A DNA stretch of 37,844 bases from Bacteroidota bacterium (GTDB taxonomy: Bacteria; Bacteroidota; Bacteroidia; Chitinophagales; Chitinophagaceae). A program made the translations under genes and the position numbers. Each line of letters starts with the position of its first letter. Within the stretch, counting starts at the first letter, position 1. Positions 1 to 7,370 of this stretch are shown here, one piece after another. The notes beneath the pieces were generated by a model. It was not told where the DNA came from and searched no databases. It saw only the letters and a list, made by a program, of their open reading frames with translations. The DNA lies in the NCBI GenBank assembly GCA_029555415.1, contig JAKPSI010000127.1, forward strand, positions 1-37,844, given 5' to 3'.

Positions 1-287
1 AAGCCTGCCAGCAGGTCCTGCCAGTCCTGTTCATTCTTCAATTCCGGAACCGCAAAACTGAGTTTATCGCTTCCTTCCAGCGGACCACCTTCCAGCACGC
101 GCAACTGTACCGATACATAATAATTGATATGGCAGACCAGGATCGCGATGGTATTGAGTGAGTGGACTTTTGTATTCGCCATTTCCAGCGTAACATTCTC
201 CAGCGTGGGTTTGAGGCTGACGAATGTCCAGTTGCCTCCGAAAAAGGCATCACGGAAATGTTTGGCGATCTGTGCGGTGGTTGTCAT
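1..287 (-). CDS. DinB/DUF1572-like protein, 3' end off window
   Basis: This frame stays open from an ATG at 287 to the left window edge, giving 95 residues without a stop. The translation starts MTTTAQIAKHFRD and contains the run GGNWTFVSLKPTLENVT, then VHSLNTIAILVCHINYYV. That layout, with a helix carrying H42 and a second helix carrying H53, resembles the four-helix DinB-like/DUF1572 superfamily, whose members often bind a metal through histidines. Only the first half is visible, so the third metal ligand and the true function cannot be judged. It is the last gene on the minus strand after the GH27 gene, separated by about 96 bp. The family call is from remembered sequence pattern only. Confidence 0.7.
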   Translation of the reverse strand, partial: MTTTAQIAKHFRDAFFGGNWTFVSLKPTLENVTLEMANTKVHSLNTIAILVCHINYYVSVQLRVLEGGPLEGSDKLSFAVPELKNEQDWQDLLAG

Positions 288-383
288 GACAGAATGTTTG
301 AGAGATGAAATTAAAAAAACTGACGCAGAAAAAAGTGAGATCATAATAAGGAGATCTGCTTTGAGAAACAGATCAACCTCTTT

Positions 384-1928
384 CTACTTAATGATCTTCA
401 GCATCACCACACCTTCTGCAGGAACAGTAGCCGTAATTTGACCGTTGAATTTGCCCAGATCATTCTGATGCCAGAGGTCCCGCACCAGTTTTTTACCGGA
501 AAGCTTCAGGTCTTTCCAGTCAGCTGTAACCTCAACAGGTGTCTTGCCCCTGTTGAATAACCCAACGGCTTTGGAACCATCCGACAGGTTCTTGACCATC
601 AGAAAACAATTTTGTTGTTTTTCAATAACGATACCGCATTCGCCTAACGGATCCTGATCCACATCAATCACTTCAGGATTGCAAAGGACATTGAGCGTGA
701 ACTTGTCAAGCTTAGACATATCGCCGCTGTAGACCAATGGTGATGCGATCAGGCACCAGAGCGACATATAAGCGTATTGCATGGAAGCCGGCATCTTCGT
801 GAGTTCCGGCGCACCCATTTTACCGGCGTTACCGATCCAGCCGATCTGGATATAATCCGGATCATTCCATTCACCGGGTTTGGAATACTGACGGTATTGC
901 GTATTCCTGATGGCGATATCAAAAATGCGGTCGAGTTCAAAGCCAAGATCACCGCCGGTGCGCCAGCTGTGGCCTCCGACCGATCCGCCCCATTTCCATA
1001 CTTCACTCATGCCGTACTGACAAAGATTGAATACTATATCACGATCCTGCGAACGGATGATGGCTCCCATTTTTTGGTAAGGCAGCTGAAAATCTTCCAG
1101 CGTCAGTTTTTTATTCCCTTCCGATGTTACGCCTTTATCATCCCATTTTCCTTCGGTGGGAATGGCTCCATAACTGCACCAGTCGTACTTCAGGAAATCG
1201 AAGCCCCAGGAAGTGAACTGGTGTGCATCCTGTTCTTCATGGTTGTAAGAACCGGTAAACCCGGCGCAGGTATAGGGCCCGGGGGAACTGTAAATACCTG
1301 CTTTCAATCCCAGTGAGTGTATATAATCCGTGAGTCCGTGCATATCCGGGAAAAAATGATTCGGGATCATATTTCCTTTTTCATCCCTTAGCGGACCTAC
1401 ACGAAGTTTATCATTATTGTTCGGTGCATTGGCCCAGCAATCATCGATATTGACATATTGATAGCCGGCATCTGCCATGCCGCTGCTGATCATGACATCC
1501 GCTGCTTCACGCATCATCGCATCGGTGATACGGTCATAGTGCGCATACCAGTGATTCCATCCCATCGGTGGTGTGAGAGCTAATTTATCACCGGATATGA
1601 TCTTCAGCTTTCGCTGGTCCTTCCCTTTTGCATTCACTGCTTTGATCAGGATCTCATATTCACCTTGTACGGGCGCGTTACCGCTAATGATACCGGTAGC
1701 AGGATCGAGCGATAAGCCTGAAGGCAGCCCTTTGATCGTAAAGCTGACCGGCCTCTCACCCTGACAGGGGATCCGATACAGGAATGGATGTCCTGGCCGG
1801 CAACCATACACTAACGGTCCATTGATACGGGGTTGTGGCTTCGGTGCAGGGGTGTAGAGCTCCTGTGCATGAGAAAGGGAAAATGCAATGGAGAGAATCC
1901 CGGTTATGATGCAATGTATTCTGGTCAT
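384..1928 (-). CDS. Secreted GH27 alpha-galactosidase with N-terminal putative Ig domain
   Basis: The 514-residue protein likely removes terminal alpha-galactosyl residues from oligosaccharides in the periplasm or outside the cell. Residues 1-21 are a signal peptide ending in SHAQ. Residues about 35-111 look like a He_PIG-type Ig fold (GLPSGLSLDPATGIISG). The GH27 barrel starts near LTPPMGWNHWYAH (119-131). Expected active-site residues are present: the D162/D163 pair in NIDDCW, the nucleophile D249 in FLKYDWC, the acid/base D327 in WRTGGD, and D358 in WNDPD. These assignments follow the human alpha-galactosidase A pattern. A C-terminal beta domain ends in VVMLKII. A short inverted repeat (GATCTG at 353-358, CAGATC at 369-374) lies just downstream, but without a T-run. 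The gene is separate from the mannan operon. An alpha-N-acetylgalactosaminidase specificity cannot be excluded. Confidence 0.93.
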   Translation of the reverse strand: MTRIHCIITGILSIAFSLSHAQELYTPAPKPQPRINGPLVYGCRPGHPFLYRIPCQGERPVSFTIKGLPSGLSLDPATGIISGNAPVQGEYEILIKAVNAKGKDQRKLKIISGDKLALTPPMGWNHWYAHYDRITDAMMREAADVMISSGMADAGYQYVNIDDCWANAPNNNDKLRVGPLRDEKGNMIPNHFFPDMHGLTDYIHSLGLKAGIYSSPGPYTCAGFTGSYNHEEQDAHQFTSWGFDFLKYDWCSYGAIPTEGKWDDKGVTSEGNKKLTLEDFQLPYQKMGAIIRSQDRDIVFNLCQYGMSEVWKWGGSVGGHSWRTGGDLGFELDRIFDIAIRNTQYRQYSKPGEWNDPDYIQIGWIGNAGKMGAPELTKMPASMQYAYMSLWCLIASPLVYSGDMSKLDKFTLNVLCNPEVIDVDQDPLGECGIVIEKQQNCFLMVKNLSDGSKAVGLFNRGKTPVEVTADWKDLKLSGKKLVRDLWHQNDLGKFNGQITATVPAEGVVMLKIIK

Positions 1929-2025
1929 TTAAGCATTTTTTAAAACGTCAGGCCTCATGGGATCCTGCGCGTGATCAAATAGCGTAGCATAAAAAATCTC
2001 AAACATCAAGGATTAGGAGCATTAT

Positions 2026-2469
2026 TTATTTTTCAAGATTTAGCATTTTGCGCAACGTGATCACTTGTTGGTCTCTTGTCAAACTTTCAAATTCATTCCA
2101 TGCTGCGTATTCCAATTCAACACTGACCGTTTTCACATTAGCTGTAAACGTAAGTAGCTTCTTTTTACAAAATGAGCAGCAATAATCCTTTGAAAGAGCC
2201 ACTCCTTTTGGTCTATCTGCAAGTAGTGCAAGTATATCCTGAGGGTCAGTTTTTTTATTTGCATCGAACTCCTCGATCACCTTTTCAATAAAGCTGAATG
2301 TTTTGTTTCCGATCATATCGGCTATATAAAAATCCTGGCCATCAATAGACTTCAACATAATAATGCCATAAGATTGATCCGGCAACATTGGGATCTCCAC
2401 CTGTTTAAAACAGTGATAACACCTGTTACGGTATTTAAATAATGATATCGTTTTATTCTTTTTAACCAT
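2026..2469 (-). CDS. Hypothetical protein with two CxxC pairs
   Basis: I do not recognise this 147-residue protein. It begins MVKKNKTISLFKYRNRCYHC and is cytoplasmic by appearance, with no signal peptide or membrane segment. Two cysteine pairs, C17/C20 and C98/C101 (DYCCSFCKKK), could together bind one zinc as a split ribbon. The residues between include a stretch of acidic and aliphatic character (SFIEKVIEEFDANKK). The C-terminal 40 residues look helical and charged. It stands between the GH27 gene and a small membrane ORF, with about 100 bp free on each side, so it is probably transcribed alone. The coding frame is supported by length and by a protein-like composition, not by homology. Confidence 0.65.
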   Translation of the reverse strand: MVKKNKTISLFKYRNRCYHCFKQVEIPMLPDQSYGIIMLKSIDGQDFYIADMIGNKTFSFIEKVIEEFDANKKTDPQDILALLADRPKGVALSKDYCCSFCKKKLLTFTANVKTVSVELEYAAWNEFESLTRDQQVITLRKMLNLEK

Positions 2470-2575
2470 GAAAAATCAACAAAGCCAGAATTTTCTGTGT
2501 TTGAAGTCAATCTCGGCGGAACTTTGATTTGCCGATAATACATCAGACGAACACGACTCCATTCAAAATTCAAAA

Positions 2576-2779
2576 TCATTTATTCACCCACACTATCAAA
2601 ATATTCAAAAAGCACCCTATCGCAACCAAAGATGTCAGTACAAACATCATCCAGTTGATCCGGTGCGGCAGTTTTGCCGTTTCTTTTTTATGATCGAGGT
2701 ATTTACGGAGATCGAGAATGTTGAGCACGATGAGGACGATGGCAGCGAGGAAAAAGAGGACCTGAAAAAAGGCGATCAT
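2576..2779 (-). CDS. Small two-helix membrane protein
   Basis: This 67-residue ORF encodes two hydrophobic helices, about residues 2-23 (FFQVLFFLAAIVLIVLNIL) and 43-65 (WMMFVLTSLVAIGCFLNILIVWV). They are joined by a basic and acidic loop, RKYLDHKKETAKLPHR. The hairpin topology suggests a small inner-membrane protein. No family is recognised. It lies downstream of gpsA on the same strand, with a second tiny membrane ORF between them, and could be cotranscribed with gpsA. The alternative is a chance ORF, but two clean membrane helices with a charged loop make that less likely. Confidence 0.6.
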   Translation of the reverse strand: MIAFFQVLFFLAAIVLIVLNILDLRKYLDHKKETAKLPHRINWMMFVLTSLVAIGCFLNILIVWVNK

Positions 2780-2803
2780 GACAGTTGTTTTACTGTCCTG
2801 AAA

Positions 2804-2905
2804 TTAACCTTTTTGGTGGATTTTCTTCCAGCCTTCGCGGAGAAGCAGGCAGGCGAACATGATCAATATGGCTGCGGGACCGAATCCCTGTATCACGAAG
2901 TTCAT
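2804..2905 (-). CDS. Putative 33-residue single-helix membrane protein
   Basis: An ATG at 2905 opens a 33-codon frame ending in TAA at 2804. It encodes a hydrophobic helix (FGPAAILIMFACLLL, residues 8-22) followed by a basic tail (REGWKKIHQKG). A purine-rich GGAAAG stands about 8 bases before the ATG. The start is 15 bases past the gpsA stop codon, and the next small membrane ORF follows 24 bases after its end. Position, topology and a plausible ribosome site support it, but at this length only conservation in relatives would prove it. No function is proposed. Confidence 0.4.
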   Translation of the reverse strand: MNFVIQGFGPAAILIMFACLLLREGWKKIHQKG

Positions 2906-2920
2906 ACGGTGCTTTCCAGA

Positions 2921-3961
2921 TCAGACCAGCACCTGTTCTATGCGTTTAAAGCCATCGGCGGGTTTAACATTTTCCCAGAGGATGCGGTAGATCGTTTCCG
3001 CCATGGGGATATTGGCCCCCACCGTTTTATTGATATTATGGATGCACTTGGCGGCGTTAAAACCTTCCGCGACCATGTTGAGTTCCAGCTGTGCGGCCTG
3101 AACGGTATAACCCTTGCCGATCATATTTCCGAATGTGCGGTTACGGCTGTAGAGTGAGTAACAGGTGACGAGCAGATCGCCCAGATACACCGAAGCGGCA
3201 TAGTTCGGGGATTTGCGGTGGGTCATCGGATCCTCGCCTGCTTCGTGTTCACCCACCACGATATGTTCCGCGCCGCACAGGCGCAGGAAGGCCGCCATTT
3301 CATCGGCCGCATTGGCGATATATACACTGAGGAAATTATCACCGTATTCCAGTCCGTGGGCGATACCTGCACCCAGTGCATAGATGTTCTTCAGCACCGC
3401 GGCATACTGTACCCCCAGGATATCATGATTGACGATAGTATTGATGAAGGGCGTATTGAAATGGGTGGCAATGGAAGAAGCCATGCGGATGTCGGTCCCC
3501 GAGAATGTGAGATAGGATAATTTTTCGGCCGCCACTTCTTCCGCATGACAAGGTCCGAGCACCGCAAAATAATCCTGCAGCTGTAATCCGAACTGCTGCT
3601 GCATATAATAATTGAGCAGGATATCCGGACCGGGCAATAATCCTTTGATGGCGGATACTACTTTCTTGCCTTTCCAGTCGGCCTCCGTCAGCCCTGCTAA
3701 ACTTTGCGCGGCATATGCGGATGGAACGCCAATGACCAGCACATCTGAATTTTTCACCACTTCACGTACATCAGAAGAAAGATGTAACAGGGACCCATCG
3801 AACTGTGCGGAAGTCAGGTAATGCGGATTATGATGGCGCGTACGAATGAATGCCAGTGTGTCCGGATTACGGATCCACCAGTGAATAGGATGCCCTCCCG
3901 TGGTCAGGATCTTTGCGAGGGCCGTAGCCCAGCTGCCGCTGCCGATGATGCCGAACTTCAT
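2921..3961 (-). CDS. gpsA: NAD(P)-dependent glycerol-3-phosphate dehydrogenase
   Basis: The 346-residue cytoplasmic enzyme reduces dihydroxyacetone phosphate to sn-glycerol 3-phosphate, the backbone precursor of phospholipids. The N-terminal Rossmann fold shows GIIGSGSWATALA (residues 4-16, GxGxxA type). Family landmarks follow: SAIKGLLPG with K106, LGPCHAEEVA (135-144), and the catalytic helix beginning LKNIYALGAG with K191. RNRTFG is also present. Length is normal for the family. A -7 promoter box lies about 34 bp upstream of the ATG, and a G-rich heptad array starts about 20 bp further upstream. Two very small membrane ORFs follow on the same strand. Confidence 0.96.
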   Translation of the reverse strand: MKFGIIGSGSWATALAKILTTGGHPIHWWIRNPDTLAFIRTRHHNPHYLTSAQFDGSLLHLSSDVREVVKNSDVLVIGVPSAYAAQSLAGLTEADWKGKKVVSAIKGLLPGPDILLNYYMQQQFGLQLQDYFAVLGPCHAEEVAAEKLSYLTFSGTDIRMASSIATHFNTPFINTIVNHDILGVQYAAVLKNIYALGAGIAHGLEYGDNFLSVYIANAADEMAAFLRLCGAEHIVVGEHEAGEDPMTHRKSPNYAASVYLGDLLVTCYSLYSRNRTFGNMIGKGYTVQAAQLELNMVAEGFNAAKCIHNINKTVGANIPMAETIYRILWENVKPADGFKRIEQVLV

Positions 3962-3994
3962 GTGTGCTTCAATGTGGGTTTTGAGACTTGGATA

Positions 3995-4002
3995 CGAAGG
4001 TA
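3995..4002 (-). promoter_or_regulatory. -7 promoter box for gpsA
   Basis: On the minus strand this reads TACCTTCG, one mismatch from the Bacteroidota -7 consensus TAnnTTTG. It stands about 34 bp before the gpsA ATG, leaving a short leader. No TTG is found at the expected -33 position; that position instead falls on the first copy of a heptad repeat array starting at 4023. Confidence 0.5.
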
Positions 4003-4022
4003 GGAAAGGGAAAGGGAAAAAG

Positions 4023-4078
4023 GTTGTGAGTTGAGGGTTGCGGGTTGTGAGTTGCGGGTTGCGGGTTGCGGGTTTGGG
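4023..4078 (+). repeat. G-rich heptanucleotide tandem array (8 copies)
   Basis: Eight consecutive 7-bp units match GTTGNGR closely: GTTGTGA, GTTGAGG, GTTGCGG, GTTGTGA, then three GTTGCGG and a last GTTTGGG. The period is exact. Positions 4056-4080 also meet a simple four-tract G-quadruplex pattern (GGG runs spaced 3-4 bases, ending in five G). The array begins where the -33 element of the gpsA promoter would be expected. ORFs across it are spurious. Confidence 0.85.
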
Positions 4079-4127
4079 GGTTAGGTTTTTATTTAAGTCC
4101 CAAATAGATCATTGTGAACATATCAGA

Positions 4128-4341
4128 CATTTCGAGCGCAGCGAGAAATCTGGCTGTTTTCTTTTTTCTCTCTCATGCCTGTCATTCCGAGCTACGCGAG
4201 GAACCCGGCTGTTATCTGGTGTCGCCTCTATTTTGAATGAACATGATTTCATTCCGACACAGACTGCACAATTGGATAGTACACAGCCGCGTACTGGGAG
4301 CCCCGCGCAAACAGCCAGTTTCATCACAAGTTCGGAATGAC
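4128..4341. repeat. REP-like duplicated element with inverted end
   Basis: Two 35-bp copies occur at 4128-4162 and 4183-4217. Each begins CATTYCGAG, has a small palindrome (ATTTC...GAAAT in copy 1, ATTCC...GGAA in copy 2), and ends with GGCTGTTWTCT. A further fragment, TCATTCCGACAC, is at 4249-4260. The ten bases GTCATTCCGA at 4181-4190 recur inverted as TCGGAATGAC at 4332-4341. This gives an inverted-repeat-bounded unit of about 160 bp. It lies in the gap between gpsA and the adaptor operon, and no gene is supported in it. Similar CATT(T/C)CGAGC...GCGAG intergenic repeats are, as I recall, common in Bacteroidota. Confidence 0.7.
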
Positions 4342-4442
4342 AATACCTAACAAGGCATGGAGGCCGCTGCGGGAAACTTTATTATGAAATTGATCACTTC
4401 CACCGCAGCGGAAAACCATCAACCCTCGCTCACGTAATGTCA

Positions 4443-4471
4443 TAAAAAACCCCGGATCCTGTGACCCGGGG
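4443..4471 (-). terminator. Rho-independent terminator of the TolC-adaptor operon
   Basis: On the minus strand a CCCCGG arm (4471-4466), a 10-base loop and a CCGGGG arm (4455-4450) are followed directly by six T. It lies 22 bp after the adaptor stop codon, as expected for the end of this operon. Confidence 0.88.
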
Positions 4472-4493
4472 CTGCTTTTGGAATACTTGATCT

Positions 4494-5852
4494 TTACTTC
4501 TCAAACAATTTCTCCTTCGGCACCACATTCACCTTACCACCATCCTTCAGGTTCTTACTGATCGCGGTGTAGGGACCGATCACCACATCTTCACCGCCCT
4601 TCAGTCCGGAGAGGATCTCAATATAGTTGATGTCCTGCACACCCGTCTTCACCACCACTTTCTTCACGGTATTATCAGGCTGCACGATGAATACCACTTC
4701 TTCCATTTCATCACCGGTTGATTTATTGTCGGCAGGAGCATTCGGATCATTGTCATCGCTCTTCAGCTTCTCATCATCCTTCTTCTTGTCGGCCATGTTC
4801 TTGTCGCTGCCCTTGATCCGCGCGTTCACAGCTGTGATGGGAACGGAAAGCACATTATCAACGCGGCGGGTCTTGATATCCGCACTGGCGTTCATACCCG
4901 GACGGAAGGGGAATCTATTTCCCGCCAGGTCCTTGTAAGATTCCTTGTCGATACGGATACGTACTTCGTAGTTCGTAACATCATTCGTACTTGTCACAGA
5001 GGTTTTCGTACTGCTTGCGATCTTGGTCACGATACCTTTGAACTTACGGTTATTGTAGGCATCCACTTCAATATCTGCGGAATCACCGAGGTTCACTTTC
5101 ACGATATCGTTCTCACCCACATCCACGCGGATCTCGAGTACGCTCATATCTGAAACGGTCATCATTTCCGTACCGATGTTGAAACTGTTACCTGCCACGC
5201 GTTCCCCTTCTTTCACTTTCAGGGAAGAGATCACACCGTCCATCGGTGCGGTCAGTGTGGTGCGGCCCAGGTCTTTATTGGCGCGGGTCAGTCCGGTTTG
5301 GGATGATTGTACACCTGCCTGCAGACTTTTGATGTTTTGCTGCGCGGCATTAAAATTCGCTTTGGCGGAACGCAGGGTGGTTTCGAACTGATCGAACTCG
5401 GATTTGGAGATCACTTTCTGATCGAAGAGTGATTTGTTCCGGTCGAAGTTCTGCTGTGCAAGGTCCATAGAGGCTTTCAGCGCTTCGATGGAAGCCTGGC
5501 TGTTGGCAACGGTGGACTGGGACTGGGCCACGCGACTGGCGGCTTCATCCCTGGTCAGTGCATAGATATCGGCATAGATGCGTGCGAGCATCTGTCCTTT
5601 CTTCACACTGTCACCCTCCTGTACTTTGAGTTCAGTGATCTGACCCGAAATGTCGGGACTGATCTTCACTTCCACTTCGGGATAGATCTTACCACTGGCA
5701 TTGACGGTTTCAATGATCGTACGTTTTGAAGATTTTTCAACCGCAACTTTCTCAGTGCCTTTACCGGATCCGCCACCGAATATTTTGGTTGCACCTGCGA
5801 CCACCACAACAGCGCCGCCGGCGATCAGGATCCATTTGACTGTTTTATTCAT
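4494..5852 (-). CDS. HlyD/MacA-type periplasmic adaptor
   Basis: The 452-residue membrane-fusion protein should connect an inner-membrane exporter with the TolC-type channel encoded just upstream. A single N-terminal membrane helix (about 7-25) anchors it. A lipoyl-like half-motif follows near 60-95 (ISGQITELKVQEGDSVKKGQ), with a long alanine/glutamine/serine-rich coiled-coil hairpin at about 100-195. The second lipoyl half (LTAPMDGVIS, 200-209) and beta-barrel and membrane-proximal domains complete the fold. An unusual charged insert at about 347-385 is rich in K, D, N and S. The gene starts 15 bp after the channel gene ends. No ABC or RND pump gene is adjacent, so its transporter partner is unknown; MacB-type ABC pumps are the usual partners of this adaptor type. 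Confidence 0.9.
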   Translation of the reverse strand: MNKTVKWILIAGGAVVVVAGATKIFGGGSGKGTEKVAVEKSSKRTIIETVNASGKIYPEVEVKISPDISGQITELKVQEGDSVKKGQMLARIYADIYALTRDEAASRVAQSQSTVANSQASIEALKASMDLAQQNFDRNKSLFDQKVISKSEFDQFETTLRSAKANFNAAQQNIKSLQAGVQSSQTGLTRANKDLGRTTLTAPMDGVISSLKVKEGERVAGNSFNIGTEMMTVSDMSVLEIRVDVGENDIVKVNLGDSADIEVDAYNNRKFKGIVTKIASSTKTSVTSTNDVTNYEVRIRIDKESYKDLAGNRFPFRPGMNASADIKTRRVDNVLSVPITAVNARIKGSDKNMADKKKDDEKLKSDDNDPNAPADNKSTGDEMEEVVFIVQPDNTVKKVVVKTGVQDINYIEILSGLKGGEDVVIGPYTAISKNLKDGGKVNVVPKEKLFEK

Positions 5853-5867
5853 AACTCAATGAAGGGT

Positions 5868-7307
5868 TTAAAGTTTGATGCCTTGTCCGCGGTAGAACTC
5901 CAGCAATTTCATTTTAAATACGAAGTCATACTGCGAATACAGGGACTGTGTCCGGGCACGGAGCAGATTATTCTGACTATTGATGAGATCGAATGTGGAA
6001 AGCAGGTTCAGGTCATAACGCTTCTGCGCGAAGGAGAAGGACTTGATGGCCGTCTCTACACTTTTACGGTCTGCGTTATATTTCTGAATAGCTGCCACTG
6101 CATCGTTGTAAGCTTTGTACACATTCTGTTTCAGCGTCTGGTTATCCTGCTCTTTGGTCAGCTCCCAGTTCTTCACCTGCAATTTGGACCGCTCCCAGTT
6201 GCTGCGGGCGGAACCGCCGTTGAAGATGGGAATACCCAGACCGATACCGATGTTCTGGCTGAAGTTCTTGTTCAGCTGGCTGCCGAGCGAAACCGCTTTC
6301 TCCCCTACTTTGACGAAAGAAGGACTGTACACACTGTAGTTACTGGATCCAACGGTCACAAAGGCGCTGGTTGCCTGCGGTGTACCCGATGTATATATAG
6401 GCTCCTTGAGGTTAACGTAGTTGGTTGACAACGATCCGAATCCGGTGATCTGCGGATACATCTGCCCTTTGGCCACATCCACAGATTTTTTGGCGGCTTG
6501 CAGTCGCAGATCGATGACCTTTTGCTGTGAGAGATTCACTAGCGCCAATGCATATACGGATTCAGGTTGCAGATCGGCCAGGTTCTCTACCGGGATCATA
6601 TCCACGGGAGGTGTCGCGATATCGAATGGTGCCGCTGCATCGAGATTCAGCAACGCTTTCAATTGCAGCATGACCTGCATCACTGAGGTTTCAGCTGAAA
6701 TGAGACTGGAGCTGTCACGTGCCAGCTGTGCTTCCAGCTCGGCGGCATTCAGTTCGGGTAAAGTTCCGGCATCCACTCTTTTGCGGGTATTGCTCAATTG
6801 CTCCAATGTGGTATTGACCTGGATGCGTGCAATGTTGGCCTGTTCACGGGTGAGCAGGGCCTGGAGATAAGCGACAGCTACATTGAGTGAAATATCATCC
6901 TGTATCTTTTTCACCTGCGCTTTATCCGCTTCATTGCTGAGGCGGTCCGCTTCTGTTGTATTTTTTTTTACGAACCAGTTGAAGATCGTTACACCTGACT
7001 GAAGATTCACACCGGCATTGAGGAAGTTATTGTCTTCCAGTACACCGGTCGTGGGGTTTTCTGAACGACCCAGGCGGTAGCCGGTGCTTCCCTGAAGGTT
7101 CAGTGTGGGGAGCTGCGACAGCTTGCTCTGCTTGTAAGTAAGGTCGGAAAACCTTGTTTGCAGGTCGGCCTGCTTGACCGAAATATTGTTTTGCAAAGCG
7201 TATTCCACGCATTTGCGGAGATCCCATTTTTCCGCAGTTGCCGGTTGGGCAAAACTGTAAGCGGAAAACAGGAGGCATAGTGCCACGAAACTGCTTCTGT
7301 TGAACAT
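5868..7307 (-). CDS. TolC-family outer-membrane efflux channel
   Basis: This 479-residue protein should form the trimeric outer-membrane and periplasmic tunnel of an exporter. I start it at the ATG encoding MFNRSSFVALCLLF, because this gives a clean signal peptide ending in SFAQ; an upstream ATG would add six residues. The typical opening WDLRKCVEYALQNN follows. Two long heptad-rich helical repeats are visible (for example LNAAELEAQLARDSSSLISAE cut short here, and later NVYKAYNDAVAAIQKYN). The end motif FDLINSQNNLLRARTQ is typical of the family. It is first in a two-gene operon with the adaptor and shares its terminator. Confidence 0.93.
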   Translation of the reverse strand: MFNRSSFVALCLLFSAYSFAQPATAEKWDLRKCVEYALQNNISVKQADLQTRFSDLTYKQSKLSQLPTLNLQGSTGYRLGRSENPTTGVLEDNNFLNAGVNLQSGVTIFNWFVKKNTTEADRLSNEADKAQVKKIQDDISLNVAVAYLQALLTREQANIARIQVNTTLEQLSNTRKRVDAGTLPELNAAELEAQLARDSSSLISAETSVMQVMLQLKALLNLDAAAPFDIATPPVDMIPVENLADLQPESVYALALVNLSQQKVIDLRLQAAKKSVDVAKGQMYPQITGFGSLSTNYVNLKEPIYTSGTPQATSAFVTVGSSNYSVYSPSFVKVGEKAVSLGSQLNKNFSQNIGIGLGIPIFNGGSARSNWERSKLQVKNWELTKEQDNQTLKQNVYKAYNDAVAAIQKYNADRKSVETAIKSFSFAQKRYDLNLLSTFDLINSQNNLLRARTQSLYSQYDFVFKMKLLEFYRGQGIKL

Positions 7308-7311
7308 GGCA

Positions 7312-7319
7312 CAAAAATA
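7312..7319 (-). promoter_or_regulatory. Possible -7 box before the TolC gene
   Basis: The minus strand reads TATTTTTG, a full match to TAnnTTTG. It is only 4 bp before the chosen ATG, so it would imply a nearly leaderless transcript. No -33 TTG is seen at the usual spacing. It may be a chance match in an AT-rich leader. Confidence 0.3.
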
Positions 7320-7370
7320 ACTCAAAAGGGGGGCTGGCCTAATGATTTTGGATAAGCGGGGGTTAAAATT

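Noticed and set aside
4038-4340. ORFs on both strands in the gap between gpsA and the adaptor gene
   Set aside because: They run through the heptad array and the REP-like element and have no protein-like composition.
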